Shown: positions 17,415-27,183, counted from the stretch's first letter. The stretch is 64,000 nucleotides of DNA from Trueperella bonasi (GCF_030811535.1 NZ_JAUSQX010000001.1:1550001-1614000); one strand, 5' to 3'. The notes: generated by a model from the letters alone, not told the origin. Made by a program: numbers and translations.

Positions 17415-17685
17415 CTTGCGGTCAACTACAAATTTAGGTAGGAATGCTTAAACGCGTGTTAAGCCGCAAAAAGTTGCGAGCATCAACCCTTGGCGTAGGT
17501 TTCGTTCTCGCCGTCGTTGACTCGGGCTGAATGATAGTTCGCCACGTATCCAACGATTCTTGCGCGTTATCATCCACAGATGATTCCTTATTTCCGAAAC
17601 AGTGCGTTACTCAACCTAGCGAGTATTTATGCTATCGGCAAAGTTCGGGGCGTATGCCATATTCGGTCCACCAATTGAAAATATC
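17415..17685. other. Intergenic region without recognised genes
   Basis: Short scattered frames only. No transposase, tRNA or regulatory RNA is recognised. The 3' part leads into the leuB promoter. Confidence 0.4.
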
Positions 17686-17714
17686 AGCCCCAACGCGGGG
17701 CTCTTGCTTACACT
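17686..17714 (+). promoter_or_regulatory. leuB promoter with inverted repeat; leaderless start
   Basis: TACACT (17709-17714) ends exactly six bases before ATG 17721 and there is no ribosome-binding site, pointing to a leaderless transcript. AGCCCC (17686-17691) and GGGGCT (17697-17702) form an inverted repeat over the -35 region and could be an operator. Confidence 0.5.
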
Positions 17715-17720
17715 TTGGCC

Positions 17721-18773
17721 ATGACGATTGAACTTGCAGTTATTCCCGGCGATGGCATCGGCCCCGAAGTTGTGGCGGAAGCTCTGAAAGTGCTCGACGC
17801 GGTCTCAGACGGCGAGGTCACCTTTAACAAGACCATCTATGACCTCGGCGCCGCCCGCTACCATCGCACCGGCGAGGTGCTCACCGACGCCGAATTAGCC
17901 GAAATCAAGACTAAAGACGTGATCCTGCTCGGCGCTGTCGGCGATCCATCCATGCCCTCCGGTGTGCTTGAGCGCGGCCTTCTCCTCAAGCTGCGCTTCG
18001 AGTTGGACCACTACGTCAACCTCCGCCCGTCGAAGTATTACGACGGCGTGCCAACCCCACTTGGCAATCCGGGCGAGATTGATTTCGTGGTCGTGCGCGA
18101 AGGGACCGAAGGCCTCTATGCCGGTAATGGCGGAGTGATCCGCGAGGGCACACCGCACGAAATTGCAACTGAAGTATCCGTCAACACCCGTTATGGCGCC
18201 GAGCGCGTGGTGCGCTTTGCTTTCGAACAGGCTCAGGCGCGGCGCAAGAAGCTCACGCTTGTTCACAAGCACAACGTGCTGGTCAACGCAGGCCACCTGT
18301 GGCGCCGCACCGTCGAAGAAGCCGGCCGCGAATTCCCCGACGTGGAAACCGACTACCTGCACGTGGATGCCGCAACGATCTTCCTCGTCACCGATCCGGG
18401 CCGTTTCGACGTGATCGTGACCGATAACCTCTTCGGCGATATTCTCACCGATGAAGCCGGCGCGATCACCGGCGGTATTGGCCTGGCCGCCTCGGGCAAC
18501 ATCAATCCAGATAAAACCTATCCCTCCATGTTCGAACCCGTGCACGGATCGGCCCCCGATATCGCCGGCCAGTCGAAAGCCGATCCGATCGCAACAATCT
18601 CCTCGATCGCGATGATGCTCGACTTCCTCGAGTATCCTGAGCTGGGGCGCAAGGTGCGTGACGCCGTCGACGCCGACATGGCCGCCCGCGCCCAAGCCGC
18701 CGCCCACGGCCAGCCTCTCGTGCGTACGACGCAAGAAATCGGCGACGCCGTCGTCGAACTACTCGCCCGGTAA
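17721..18773 (+). CDS. leuB: 3-isopropylmalate dehydrogenase
   Basis: NAD- and Mg-dependent oxidative decarboxylase of the leucine branch. The 350-residue protein has [13 protein letters not shown], the substrate-binding [23 protein letters not shown]-like [12 protein letters not shown], the catalytic Lys/Asp region [31 protein letters not shown] and [16 protein letters not shown] 17721 is preferred to a TTG six bases earlier. It heads a leuB-ilvE-(cimA relic) unit; no leuA or leuCD is present in the window. Confidence 0.95.
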   Translation: MTIELAVIPGDGIGPEVVAEALKVLDAVSDGEVTFNKTIYDLGAARYHRTGEVLTDAELAEIKTKDVILLGAVGDPSMPSGVLERGLLLKLRFELDHYVNLRPSKYYDGVPTPLGNPGEIDFVVVREGTEGLYAGNGGVIREGTPHEIATEVSVNTRYGAERVVRFAFEQAQARRKKLTLVHKHNVLVNAGHLWRRTVEEAGREFPDVETDYLHVDAATIFLVTDPGRFDVIVTDNLFGDILTDEAGAITGGIGLAASGNINPDKTYPSMFEPVHGSAPDIAGQSKADPIATISSIAMMLDFLEYPELGRKVRDAVDADMAARAQAAAHGQPLVRTTQEIGDAVVELLAR

Positions 18774-18838
18774 AATTCGGCACAACCACGGGCAGCCGCG
18801 CTAGAGTGCATACCAGAGCGATGAAGGAAAGAGGAGAC

Positions 18839-19984
18839 ATGCGCCAGAACACAGACCTAGAGAATCTTGCCGCCCAGCCAATCGCAGCGGCCGATGAGCT
18901 CGCGGGAACGTTCGAAATCCAGCCGCACAACGCGCTGGCCTCCGAAGAGGAACACACGCGTATCTTTGCCAACCTCGGCTTCGGCTCGGACTTCACCGAC
19001 TACATGGCGCACGCAACCTGGACGGCCGGAAAAGGCTGGCACAACAAAGTCGTAGAACCCTACGGCCCGCTTACGCTCGATCCGGCCGGCGCCGTCTTGC
19101 ACTACGGCCAAGAAACCTTCGAAGGAATGAAGGCATACCGGCACGACGACGGCTCGATCTGGACCTTCCGCCCCACCTACAACGCGGCGCGCATCAACAT
19201 GTCCAACCGCAGGCTCGCAATCCCCGAGATCACCCGTGAAGACTTCGTGGCCTCCATCGTGGATCTCGTGCGCGCCGACGCCCGCTGGGTGCCCTCCGCT
19301 CCCGGAACCTCGCTCTACCTGCGCCCCTTCGTATTCGCTTCCGAATCCTTCCTCGGCGTGCGGGCAGCCTCGCGCTACGAATACCTTGTGATCGCCTCGC
19401 CGTCGGGCGCGTATTTCAAGAACGGCCTGCAGCCGATCGATCTGTGGGTGGATCGCATCTACCACCGCGCCGGCCCGGGTGGTATGGGCGACGTGAAAAC
19501 TGGCGGCAACTACGCCTCCTCGCTGTTGCCGAAGGTACGCGCGGCGGAAGCCGGCTTCGATGAGGTGCTCTTCCTCGACGCCGCCACCAACACGAACCTT
19601 GACGAGCTTGGCGGAATGAACATCTTCGTGGTTATGGCCGACGGTTCGGTGAAAACCCCCGCGCTTACCGGGAACATTTTGCCCGGCGGAACGCGCTCCT
19701 CGATCATCCAGCTCCTGGAAGCAAACGATACGGACGTGGCCGAAGAAGCTATCCCGCTCCAATTCGTGCTGGACGGTCTCGAATCCGGTGACGTTGCCGA
19801 AATGTTCGCGTGCGGAACCGCGGCTGTGGTGACCCCGATCGGGCGCCTGGCCTCCGAGGACTTCGACGTTGCCGTGCCGGTGGGGGACAAGACCGCCGCC
19901 ATCTACGATGAACTGACCGCGATCCAGCTCGGCCACGCCGAAGATAGATTCGGCTGGTTATACAAGATCGCCGACGCCTCATGA
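18839..19984 (+). CDS. ilvE: Branched-chain amino acid aminotransferase
   Basis: PLP fold-type IV transaminase that carries out the last step of valine, leucine and isoleucine synthesis. The 381-residue protein has YGQETFEGMKAYR, RMN-type NAARINMSNRRLAIP, the Schiff-base lysine region GDVKTGGNYASSLLP, LDELGGMNIFV and the C-terminal FACGTAAVVTPIG. GAGGAG three bases before ATG 18839 sets the start; an upstream in-frame ATG lacks one. The stop overlaps the start of the cimA relic (ATGA). Confidence 0.95.
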   Translation: MRQNTDLENLAAQPIAAADELAGTFEIQPHNALASEEEHTRIFANLGFGSDFTDYMAHATWTAGKGWHNKVVEPYGPLTLDPAGAVLHYGQETFEGMKAYRHDDGSIWTFRPTYNAARINMSNRRLAIPEITREDFVASIVDLVRADARWVPSAPGTSLYLRPFVFASESFLGVRAASRYEYLVIASPSGAYFKNGLQPIDLWVDRIYHRAGPGGMGDVKTGGNYASSLLPKVRAAEAGFDEVLFLDAATNTNLDELGGMNIFVVMADGSVKTPALTGNILPGGTRSSIIQLLEANDTDVAEEAIPLQFVLDGLESGDVAEMFACGTAAVVTPIGRLASEDFDVAVPVGDKTAAIYDELTAIQLGHAEDRFGWLYKIADAS

Positions 19985-20097
19985 AGGTTTCCGTCTACGA
20001 CGCGACGCTCACGGCTTTTGGTGCGACGGCGGATGCGCAGTCGCGAACACGCTTGTACGGCTTTCTCAGAGCCGGCGAAACGCCCGTGACGGCGTAA
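19981..20097 (+). pseudogene. cimA: Relic of citramalate synthase gene, large internal deletion
   Basis: Starting at the ATGA overlap with ilvE, 38 codons read MKVSVYDATL followed directly by TAFGATADAQ and ending LRAGETPVTA. The first ten residues match the N-terminus of CimA/2-isopropylmalate-synthase-like enzymes (KVxxYDTTLRDG); the next block matches the region near residue 90 (LxAFGATRxAG...LLxAGTPVV). About 80 codons were therefore deleted and the frame ends early. In many actinobacteria cimA follows ilvE. The citramalate route to isoleucine is thus lost at this locus. Confidence 0.65.
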
Positions 20098-20261
20098 AGA
20101 CGGGCCCTCAGTCCCAAACTAGAATCACTCCGCTTAAGCTTCAAGCAATAGTGCCGGGAATGTCCTAAAGGTCGCGTGTGAGATGTATCCCGCGCGCCCC
20201 ACGGAAGCGAGAATTTGCTTAGAATGGATGTATTCTCTCACAAGCTTAAGGAGCCACACGA

Positions 20262-22352
20262 GTGACCATCGACGCCGGTTCAATGACGAAGATTAAACAG
20301 TGGGACGGTTTTGAAAATGGTACGTGGACATCCATGATCGATGTCCGCGATTTCATCCAGAAAAACTACACCCCATACGAAGGCGGCCAGGACTTTCTGG
20401 TCGGCCCAACCGAAAAGACGTTGCGCCTGTGGGATACCCTCGAAAAGGACTACCTGTCGGTCGAACGCGAAAAGCGCGTATACGCCGTCGACACCGAAAC
20501 ACCCGCGGATATCGACGCCTTCGGCCCGGGATACATTTCCGACGACGACGACGTGATCGTCGGCCTGCAAACGGACGTTCCTCTCAAGCGCGCCATGATG
20601 CCTTACGGCGGTTGGCGCATGGTGGAAACCGCCATCAAGGAAGCGGGCGAGGAAGTCAACGAGGACGTGAAGGAAATCTTCACGCGTTACCGCAAGACCC
20701 ACAATCAGGGCGTTTTCGACGTTTACACCCCGCGCATTCGCGCCGCGCGTTCCTCGCATATTATCACTGGTCTGCCGGATGCATACGGGCGCGGCCGCAT
20801 CATCGGCGATTACCGCCGTGTTGCCCTCTACGGCGTTGACCGCCTGATCGAGGAGAAGAAGAAGGATCTGGACCGCAAGGCAAACGAGCCCTTCTCCCAG
20901 GACTGGGCACGCGATCGTGAGGAAATTTCCGAACAGATTCGGGCTCTTCAAAAGCTGAAGACGATGGCGGACAGCTACGGATTCGATATCTCGCGCCCGG
21001 CTGACACCGCGCAAGAGGCCGTCCAGTGGACGTACTTCGGATACCTTGGCGCGATCAAGTCTCAGGATGGAGCCGCCATGTCCTTCGGGCGCTTGTCGGG
21101 CTTCTTCGATATTTACTTCGAGCGCGATTTTGAGCGCGGCATCCTCACCGAGGAACAGGCTCAGGAAATCATCGACGCGCTCGTGATTAAGCTGCGGATC
21201 GTGCGCTTCTTGCGCACCGAATCCTACGATCAGATCTTCTCTGGCGATCCGTATTGGGCTACCTGGTCCGACGGCGGATTTGGCCTGGACGGGCGCACGC
21301 TCGTCACCAAGACCTCCTTCCGTCTGCTACAGACGCTGATCAATCTCGGCCCGGCCCCCGAGCCGAACATTACGATCTTCTGGTCGGAGAAACTTCCCGA
21401 AGGCTACAAGCGCTTCTGTGCGGAAGTCTCCATCGAAACCTCCTCGTTGCAGTATGAGGCCGATCACCAGATCGCCGAACACTGGGGCGACGACGCGGCA
21501 ATTGCCTGCTGTGTATCGCCGATGCCGGTAGGCAAGCAGATGCAGTTCTTCGGAGCGCGCGTGAACGCCGCCAAGACGCTTCTCTACGCCATCAATGGTG
21601 GCCGTGACGAAATGAGCGGCAAGCAGATCGTTGAAGGCTACGAGCCGATCAAGGGCGATGGCCCGCTCGACTTTGACGAAGTGTGGATCAAGTACGAAGA
21701 AATGCTGAACTGGGTAGTAGAAACCTATGTTGAAGCGCTCAACATCATCCACTGGAGCCACGACAAGTACGCCTACGAAGCCATCGAAATGGCTCTGCAT
21801 GACTCCGATATCGTGCGCACGATGGGCTGCGGTATTGCCGGCCTGTCGATCGTCGCCGATTCGTTGTCAGCCATCAAGTACGCAACCGTGACCCCGGTAC
21901 GTGACGAAACCGGCCTCATCGTCGACTACATCACCGAAGGTGACTTCCCGCGTTACGGCAACGACGACGACCGAGCCGACGACATCGCAGCCACGATCGT
22001 GCATACCGTGATGTCCAAGATCAAGTCGATTCCGATGTACCGCAACGCGATCCCGACCCAGTCGGTGCTCACGATTACCTCGAACGTTGTGTACGGCAAG
22101 AACACCGGCAACTTCCCGTCGGGCCACCGCGCGGGCAACCCGTTCGCGCCGGGTGCGAACCCGGAAAACGGTGCCGACACGCACGGTATGCTCGCCTCGA
22201 TGCTCTCGGTGGGCAAGCTCGACTACACCGATGCGCTCGATGGTATTTCGCTGACGAACACGATTGTTCCCTCCTCACTCGGGCGGAACAAAGACGAACA
22301 GATTGGCAACCTCGTGGGCATCATGGATGCCGGCATGGTCGCCAAAGGCTGA
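20262..22352 (+). CDS. pflB: Formate C-acetyltransferase (pyruvate formate-lyase) catalytic part lacking the glycyl-radical domain
   Basis: Cleaves pyruvate with CoA to acetyl-CoA and formate under anoxia. The 696-residue protein follows E. coli PFL, with the catalytic cysteine pair in IACCVSPM (Cys416-Cys417) and the ring elements RAGNPFAPGANPENG and GMLASMLSVGKL. It stops at GNLVGIMDAGMVAKG, where one-piece enzymes continue into the glycyl-radical domain; that domain is encoded by the next gene, 64 bases away. GTG 20262 has AAGGAG ahead. The stop is followed by a clean spacer with its own ribosome-binding site, so this is a true split and not a frameshift. Confidence 0.92.
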   Translation: MTIDAGSMTKIKQWDGFENGTWTSMIDVRDFIQKNYTPYEGGQDFLVGPTEKTLRLWDTLEKDYLSVEREKRVYAVDTETPADIDAFGPGYISDDDDVIVGLQTDVPLKRAMMPYGGWRMVETAIKEAGEEVNEDVKEIFTRYRKTHNQGVFDVYTPRIRAARSSHIITGLPDAYGRGRIIGDYRRVALYGVDRLIEEKKKDLDRKANEPFSQDWARDREEISEQIRALQKLKTMADSYGFDISRPADTAQEAVQWTYFGYLGAIKSQDGAAMSFGRLSGFFDIYFERDFERGILTEEQAQEIIDALVIKLRIVRFLRTESYDQIFSGDPYWATWSDGGFGLDGRTLVTKTSFRLLQTLINLGPAPEPNITIFWSEKLPEGYKRFCAEVSIETSSLQYEADHQIAEHWGDDAAIACCVSPMPVGKQMQFFGARVNAAKTLLYAINGGRDEMSGKQIVEGYEPIKGDGPLDFDEVWIKYEEMLNWVVETYVEALNIIHWSHDKYAYEAIEMALHDSDIVRTMGCGIAGLSIVADSLSAIKYATVTPVRDETGLIVDYITEGDFPRYGNDDDRADDIAATIVHTVMSKIKSIPMYRNAIPTQSVLTITSNVVYGKNTGNFPSGHRAGNPFAPGANPENGADTHGMLASMLSVGKLDYTDALDGISLTNTIVPSSLGRNKDEQIGNLVGIMDAGMVAKG

Positions 22353-22416
22353 TAAATAACCACAAGAGCTACACTCGACCGATAGACTTTGGATCAGATC
22401 CACAAAGGAGAAAATA

Positions 22417-22671
22417 ATGCCGAAGGTTAAAACCTACGAAGAGCGCCTCGCCTCAATGAAGGCACAGCGCGAAGAAAACGGTGGCGTTCAGGGCCTCTAC
22501 CACGCCAATGTTAACGTGCTCAATCGTGAGACCCTCGAAGATGCGATGGAAAACCCGGAGAAGTACCCGCAGCTGACAGTCCGCGTTTCGGGCTACGCTG
22601 TGAACTTCGTGCGCCTAACACGCGAGCAGCAGCTTGACGTGCTTTCGCGCACCTTCCACGACTCGATGTAA
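22417..22671 (+). CDS. grcA: Separate glycyl-radical domain of pyruvate formate-lyase (GrcA/YfiD-like)
   Basis: 84 residues that match the C-terminal domain of PFL and the E. coli spare part Yfi[21 protein letters not shown], then [20 protein letters not shown], with the radical-bearing Gly59 in RVSGYAV. AAAGGAG lies seven bases before the ATG. In E. coli YfiD merely repairs oxygen-cleaved PFL; here the large subunit has no glycyl domain of its own, so this protein should be obligatory. The N-terminal 28 residues ([20 protein letters not shown]...) are a helical extension that may dock it to PflB. A strong terminator follows. Confidence 0.9.
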   Translation: MPKVKTYEERLASMKAQREENGGVQGLYHANVNVLNRETLEDAMENPEKYPQLTVRVSGYAVNFVRLTREQQLDVLSRTFHDSM

Positions 22672-22688
22672 TCTTTGAGACAGTTACT

Positions 22689-22730
22689 GCCGGGCGCGCG
22701 GAAATGGTTCCGCGCGCCCGGCGTCGTTTT
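22689..22730 (+). terminator. Terminator between grcA and pflA
   Basis: A perfect 15-base GC-rich stem around loop ATGG (22689-22722), followed by GTCGTTTT. It would limit pflA expression relative to pflB-grcA, fitting the low amount of activase needed. Confidence 0.8.
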
Positions 22731-22744
22731 CCACAAGGACTTTC

Positions 22745-23647
22745 ATGCCAGATAGATCTTTAGATGCTCGCAGATATTTTGCCGGTGAAGGCTCCACGGG
22801 TGAATACCGCCCGGAGCCGCTCGAATACGAAGTGCCGCGAGAAGCCGGAGCCGGGCTGGACGGTATCGATCTGGCGCCCGAAATGGACCACTCCGAGCAC
22901 ATCCATGCGGTGCGAGCAGGCGAGGTTGGATCCGTCCATTCTTGGGAACTCGTGACAGCGGTTGACGGCCCGGGCACGCGCATGACCGTCTTTCTGGCCG
23001 GCTGCCCGCTTCGGTGCCTGTATTGCCACAATCCTGACACGTTGCGGCTTCGCGATGGCACTCGCGTGATGGCTGACGCCCTGCTGGATCGGATCAGGCG
23101 ATACAAGACGATCTTCAAAGTAACGAACGGGGGAGTGACCTTCTCCGGCGGCGAGCCGCTGATGCAACCAGCGTTTTTAGCCAGGTTGTTACGCGGAGCG
23201 AAAGAGGCCGGAGTTCACACCGCGATCGACACGTCGGGCTTTCTTGGGCATTCGTTGACCGATGAGATGATGGACAATGTCGATCTGGTACTGCTTGATG
23301 TGAAGTCCGGGCTGCCCGGCTACTACGAACGTACAACCGGCCGTCCGCTCCAACCGACCTTGAATTTTGGCCAGCGCCTATCGGCCGCAGGCAAGGAAAT
23401 CTGGATCCGTTTCGTGCTTGTTCCCGGGCTTACCGACGATCCCGAAAACATTGAGGCCGTGGCCGAAATCGTTTCGCACTGGGAGAGCGTGTCCAGAGTT
23501 GAAGTGCTGCCCTTCCACCAGATGGCGCGCGACAAATGGGATTCGCTCGGTATGGAATACCAGCTCGAAGGTGTGGAGCCGCCCTCGAGTGAGGCTGCTG
23601 AAGTGGCGCGCGAAATTTTCCGGGCGAAGGGCCTCACCACGTTCTAG
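22745..23647 (+). CDS. pflA: Pyruvate formate-lyase activating enzyme
   Basis: Radical SAM enzyme that abstracts hydrogen from the PFL glycine; here its substrate would be the detached GrcA-like domain bound to PflB. The 300-residue protein has the cluster motif CPLRCLYC (Cys87, Cys91, Cys94), TFSGGEPLMQPAFLA and WIRFVLVPGLTDD. The first 60 residues are an extension compared with E. coli PflA (246 residues), rich in acidic residues and without clear motif. AAGGAC precedes the ATG. The 3' end overlaps the convergent yggS-type gene by 14 bases. Confidence 0.93.
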   Translation: MPDRSLDARRYFAGEGSTGEYRPEPLEYEVPREAGAGLDGIDLAPEMDHSEHIHAVRAGEVGSVHSWELVTAVDGPGTRMTVFLAGCPLRCLYCHNPDTLRLRDGTRVMADALLDRIRRYKTIFKVTNGGVTFSGGEPLMQPAFLARLLRGAKEAGVHTAIDTSGFLGHSLTDEMMDNVDLVLLDVKSGLPGYYERTTGRPLQPTLNFGQRLSAAGKEIWIRFVLVPGLTDDPENIEAVAEIVSHWESVSRVEVLPFHQMARDKWDSLGMEYQLEGVEPPSSEAAEVAREIFRAKGLTTF

Positions 23648-24410
23648 CAGCCGCACCATCTTCTATGCGCCTTGCGGGATAAACGCTAAGGGTGCCTTCC
23701 CTTTGGCGCTCGCCAAATACCGCAGTGCCAACGCGCACCACGGTAGAACCTTCCTCGACGGCGATCTCAAGGTCGCCAGTCATGCCCATCGAGAGCACGG
23801 TGGCCGACTCTAGACCCGGCAGAGTGCGCATGCGCTCCGCCAATTCCCGAGTGAGCGCGAAACTCTCCCGCACTTTCGCCTCATCACTCGTGTTTGCGCC
23901 GATGGTCATGAGCCCATCCACGCGCACTAAGCCCAGCTCCACAATGGCGCGAGCCAGATCAAGCAGCGCCTCGGGAGCACAGCCGCCCTGCGTCGTCGCC
24001 CCTGAAGAATTCACCTGAATCAAAACGGGATACGGCCCCTCCGCCAGTCCCTCGGCAATACGAGCCTCCTGGCGGCGCGCAATCCGCGTGGCCGTCTTGA
24101 GCGAGTCAACCGAGTCGATCCGGTCAGCGGCGTCCATCGCCGCGCGCAGCTTATTTGACTGGACCGGCCCGATCACGGCGTTCGACGTCGTAACGCCTGC
24201 CTCGCGCAAACCGGCAACCGCACCCTGCAGCTGTTGCACAATATTGTGCCCAAAAGTGTGCACTCCGGCCTCCACCGCCTCAAGTAGGCTCTCCACCGGC
24301 TGATGCTTAGCGGCAAGCATCAACGTGACTTCCCGCGACTCCCGGCCGCCGCGCGCCACCGCGTCCGCGATCCGCTCCCGCACCGCCGCAACATTCTCCG
24401 CAATCGACAT
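23634..24410 (-). CDS. YggS-family PLP homeostasis protein
   Basis: 258-residue single-domain PLP-binding protein of the PLPBP/YggS/ProSC family, which has alanine racemase N-terminal barrel fold but no racemase activity and maintains PLP and keto/amino acid balance. Seen: the PLP lysine in LMLAAKHQPVESL, HTFGHNIVQQL, IGPVQSNK, RVDGLMTIG and SMGMTGDLEIAVEEGSTVVR. It begins 5 bases after the helicase stop and is probably co-transcribed with it. Confidence 0.93.
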   Translation of the reverse strand: MSIAENVAAVRERIADAVARGGRESREVTLMLAAKHQPVESLLEAVEAGVHTFGHNIVQQLQGAVAGLREAGVTTSNAVIGPVQSNKLRAAMDAADRIDSVDSLKTATRIARRQEARIAEGLAEGPYPVLIQVNSSGATTQGGCAPEALLDLARAIVELGLVRVDGLMTIGANTSDEAKVRESFALTRELAERMRTLPGLESATVLSMGMTGDLEIAVEEGSTVVRVGTAVFGERQREGTLSVYPARRIEDGAAARTW

Positions 24411-24415
24411 TCCGC

Positions 24416-27100
24416 CTACCTTTCGCCAAGCCTCATCATGTGAAGCACGAGCTCATCGGCATCATCGGAAGCATCCAAATCGATGACCGCCCACATCGCC
24501 CACGTCATCTCCGCCTCATCGCTGGGCGGTTCGGCCGAGCCCTCGTCGTCGAGAATTTGGATCACCAGCCACAGCCTTCCCTGCTTGTGCTCCTCGAGCC
24601 ACCGGGAAGCCGTGTCCTCATCCGCGCCCGCCTGCAGCAGGTCCGCATATGAGGGCTCTTCCAAAATCGAAAAGAACCGTTCCGAACGCGAATCCGTGCC
24701 CGTGCCAAGCGTGGCATACACGTCCCAATACGGATCCATGGCATCGGCCCAGCGATCGCCATCCCAGCCGTCCGCGCCATCCAGACGCTCGAGCAGGTCG
24801 TAATCATCGCGATCCAAGGCCTCAACCCGGCGGAACATCGCGTTCCGCACCGCCTTACGCAGGGCATGCCTGTTGCGCGTGAAGGCGATATTGCCATCCT
24901 CGTCAGCGCCGAAGGCGGCCTCCTCACCGCTGGTCGCGTCGTCATCGGAAAGAAGGTCCAGTTCGTCGACTGTGACCCGGCCGTCGGCGAGCGCCTCCCA
25001 TTCATCGAGCAACGAGGAATCAATCGAACGAACGAGCCTGCCCAGCCAGTCGATAATCGCCTCGACCTCGTCGGTACGGAACTCGTATGGAACTGTCTGG
25101 CGCAGCGCTCGATACACGTCGGTCAAGTAGCGCAAAACCACGCCCTCCGAACGGGTGAGGTCGAAGCGGGAGACGAACTCCGAGAAAGTCATTGCCTCCT
25201 CGATCATCATCCGCACTACCGACTTTGGCGACAGCTCATGGCCTGCCACCCACGGGTTCGTCTGCGCATAGGTGTCGAGGGCCGGTTCTAACAGGTCGGC
25301 CAGCGGGCGCGGCCACGTCACCTCATCAGCTAAAGCCATCCGCTCGTTGTACTCCACGCCCTCGTTCTTCAGCTTGCCGATCAGTTCCCCTCGGGCCGCC
25401 TTGCGCTGGGCGATCAGCACCGGAGTCGGATCTTCCTGAACAGCTTCGATCACGGAAACGACGTCGAGCGGGTACGTCGCGTCGTCGGGTTCCAGCAACT
25501 CTAGCGCGGCCAAACCGAATGGGGAAAGCGGCGAGTTCAACGCGAAATCATCGGGCACATCCTTGGCAAACCGGATCGCGGGCTTACCGGGGTGTGCGGC
25601 CCGCCAATCTCGATCTTCATGCACGATCACCTCAGCAGTGCGCAGCGAAGAATAAATATCCAGCGCGCGGCGAATAAACCGGTTGCGCGGCGTTCTCGGC
25701 TCGTGGTTATCCGTGAGCATTTTCGCTATCGCCGGCACCGGATCCGGGCGCTGCAACAGATTCAAAATCATCGCGTGATCCACGCGAAACTGGCTGGTGA
25801 GCTTCTCGGGTTCCGCGGTTTTCAAACGCTCGAACGTCTTCTCCGACCACGACACCTCACCCTCGGGCGCCTTGACCTTCTGCACCCGCTTGATGCGCGC
25901 CGGATCGTCGCCCGCTTTGCGCAAGCGCCGCTCGTTTTCGATCTCGTGCTCTGGCGCCTGCACGACGACGTAGCCAATCGTGTCGTACCCCGCCCGGCCC
26001 GCGCGCCCCGCAATTTGATGGAACTCGCGGGCACCCAAGTTACGCATCCGGGCGCCGTCGAACTTCGTGAGCGACGTGATGAGAACCGTGCGGATTGGGA
26101 CGTTGATGCCCACGCCGAGCGTGTCGGTGCCACAGATCACGACTAGTAGACCCGCCTGGGTTAGCCGTTCGACAAGGCGCCGATAGCGGGGGAGCAGACC
26201 CGCATGATGCACGCCCACCCCATTGCGCAACATTTTCGACAGCGTTTGGCCAAAACCCGGGCCAAACTTGAAATTACCCAGCGCGGTGCGGATGCGCTCG
26301 CGCTGCTCGGAAGAAATCAGAGACATCGACATCAGCCCCTGCGCCTGAGCCACCGCCTCCCGCTGCGAAAAATGGACCACGTAGACGGGCGCCATATGCG
26401 TTGCCACCAGCTCTTGGATCTGCTCGCCAACAGGCTCCAGCGAATAGGTGAAGTGCAGGGGAACGGGCCGGACGGCGTCGTCGACGATCGAAACTGGCCT
26501 GCCCGTGCGCTCCTGGAGGTCTTCCATAAAAAAGCTTGTATCGCCCAACGTTGCAGACAGCAAAACCTGCTGCGTCTGCGGCAAATCGAGCAGCGGCACC
26601 TGCCAAGCCCAGCCGCGCTGCGGATCGCCGTAAAAATGGAACTCGTCCATGACGACGACGCCGACGTCGGCCTCCGGGCCCTCCCGCAATGTGATGTTCG
26701 CTAGGATCTCGGCGGTCGCACAAATGATTGGCGCACCCGCGTTAATCGAAGAATCGCCCGTGATCATGCCAACGTTATGCGCGCCGAACTGGCCAATCAG
26801 ATCAAAAAACTTCTCCGAAACCAGGGCTTTCAGCGGCGCCGTATAGTACGCCGTACGGCCGGTGGCCAGGCCAGCGAACAGCGCCTGCGAGGCAATCAGC
26901 GATTTACCGGAACCCGTGGGCGTCGCGACGATCACGTGATCGCCCGCCACGATATTCAGCAAGGCCTCTTCTTGATGCGGATACATGTGCTTGCCCGTAG
27001 AAGCAAACCACTGTGTGAATGCATCGTGGATCGCCTTTGGAGACGGGGAAAGGCCGTGCTCATCCTCAAGTTTATCCAGCGCGCGATTAAGGGAGGTCAC
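24416..27100 (-). CDS. DEAD/DEAH-box superfamily 2 helicase with DUF3516
   Basis: 894-residue ATP-dependent helicase. Motif I ATPTGSGKSLIASQ, motif II VVMDEFHFYGDP, motif III LLSATLGDT, then the second RecA-like lobe with GVHHAGLLPRYRR, VVICGTDTLGVGINVP and QIAGRAGRAGYDT. The C-terminal third (about 540-850) is the DUF3516 region seen in actinobacterial homologues; its role is unknown, RNA metabolism being suggested by Ski2-like lobes. The start is GTG at 27100 with GCGGAG upstream. It precedes the PLP protein gene in a two-gene unit. Confidence 0.9.
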   Translation of the reverse strand: MTSLNRALDKLEDEHGLSPSPKAIHDAFTQWFASTGKHMYPHQEEALLNIVAGDHVIVATPTGSGKSLIASQALFAGLATGRTAYYTAPLKALVSEKFFDLIGQFGAHNVGMITGDSSINAGAPIICATAEILANITLREGPEADVGVVVMDEFHFYGDPQRGWAWQVPLLDLPQTQQVLLSATLGDTSFFMEDLQERTGRPVSIVDDAVRPVPLHFTYSLEPVGEQIQELVATHMAPVYVVHFSQREAVAQAQGLMSMSLISSEQRERIRTALGNFKFGPGFGQTLSKMLRNGVGVHHAGLLPRYRRLVERLTQAGLLVVICGTDTLGVGINVPIRTVLITSLTKFDGARMRNLGAREFHQIAGRAGRAGYDTIGYVVVQAPEHEIENERRLRKAGDDPARIKRVQKVKAPEGEVSWSEKTFERLKTAEPEKLTSQFRVDHAMILNLLQRPDPVPAIAKMLTDNHEPRTPRNRFIRRALDIYSSLRTAEVIVHEDRDWRAAHPGKPAIRFAKDVPDDFALNSPLSPFGLAALELLEPDDATYPLDVVSVIEAVQEDPTPVLIAQRKAARGELIGKLKNEGVEYNERMALADEVTWPRPLADLLEPALDTYAQTNPWVAGHELSPKSVVRMMIEEAMTFSEFVSRFDLTRSEGVVLRYLTDVYRALRQTVPYEFRTDEVEAIIDWLGRLVRSIDSSLLDEWEALADGRVTVDELDLLSDDDATSGEEAAFGADEDGNIAFTRNRHALRKAVRNAMFRRVEALDRDDYDLLERLDGADGWDGDRWADAMDPYWDVYATLGTGTDSRSERFFSILEEPSYADLLQAGADEDTASRWLEEHKQGRLWLVIQILDDEGSAEPPSDEAEMTWAMWAVIDLDASDDADELVLHMMRLGER

Positions 27101-27183
27101 ATGGTCTCCGCAACTCGGATGAACGTTGCCCCAAACACCGCAAACGCCCTCCTGATCCGCAACCTCTAGCCATCATATACAAA

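Noticed and set aside
17560-17590. DnaA-box-like TTATCATCCACAGA
   Set aside because: It deviates from TTATCCACA, is single, and there is no dnaA/dnaN context for an origin.
22352-22417. Possibility that pflB and the glycyl-radical gene are one gene split by a frameshift
   Set aside because: The spacer holds stop codons in the pflB frame, about 64 noncoding bases and a well-placed AAAGGAG before the second start; both parts end and begin cleanly.
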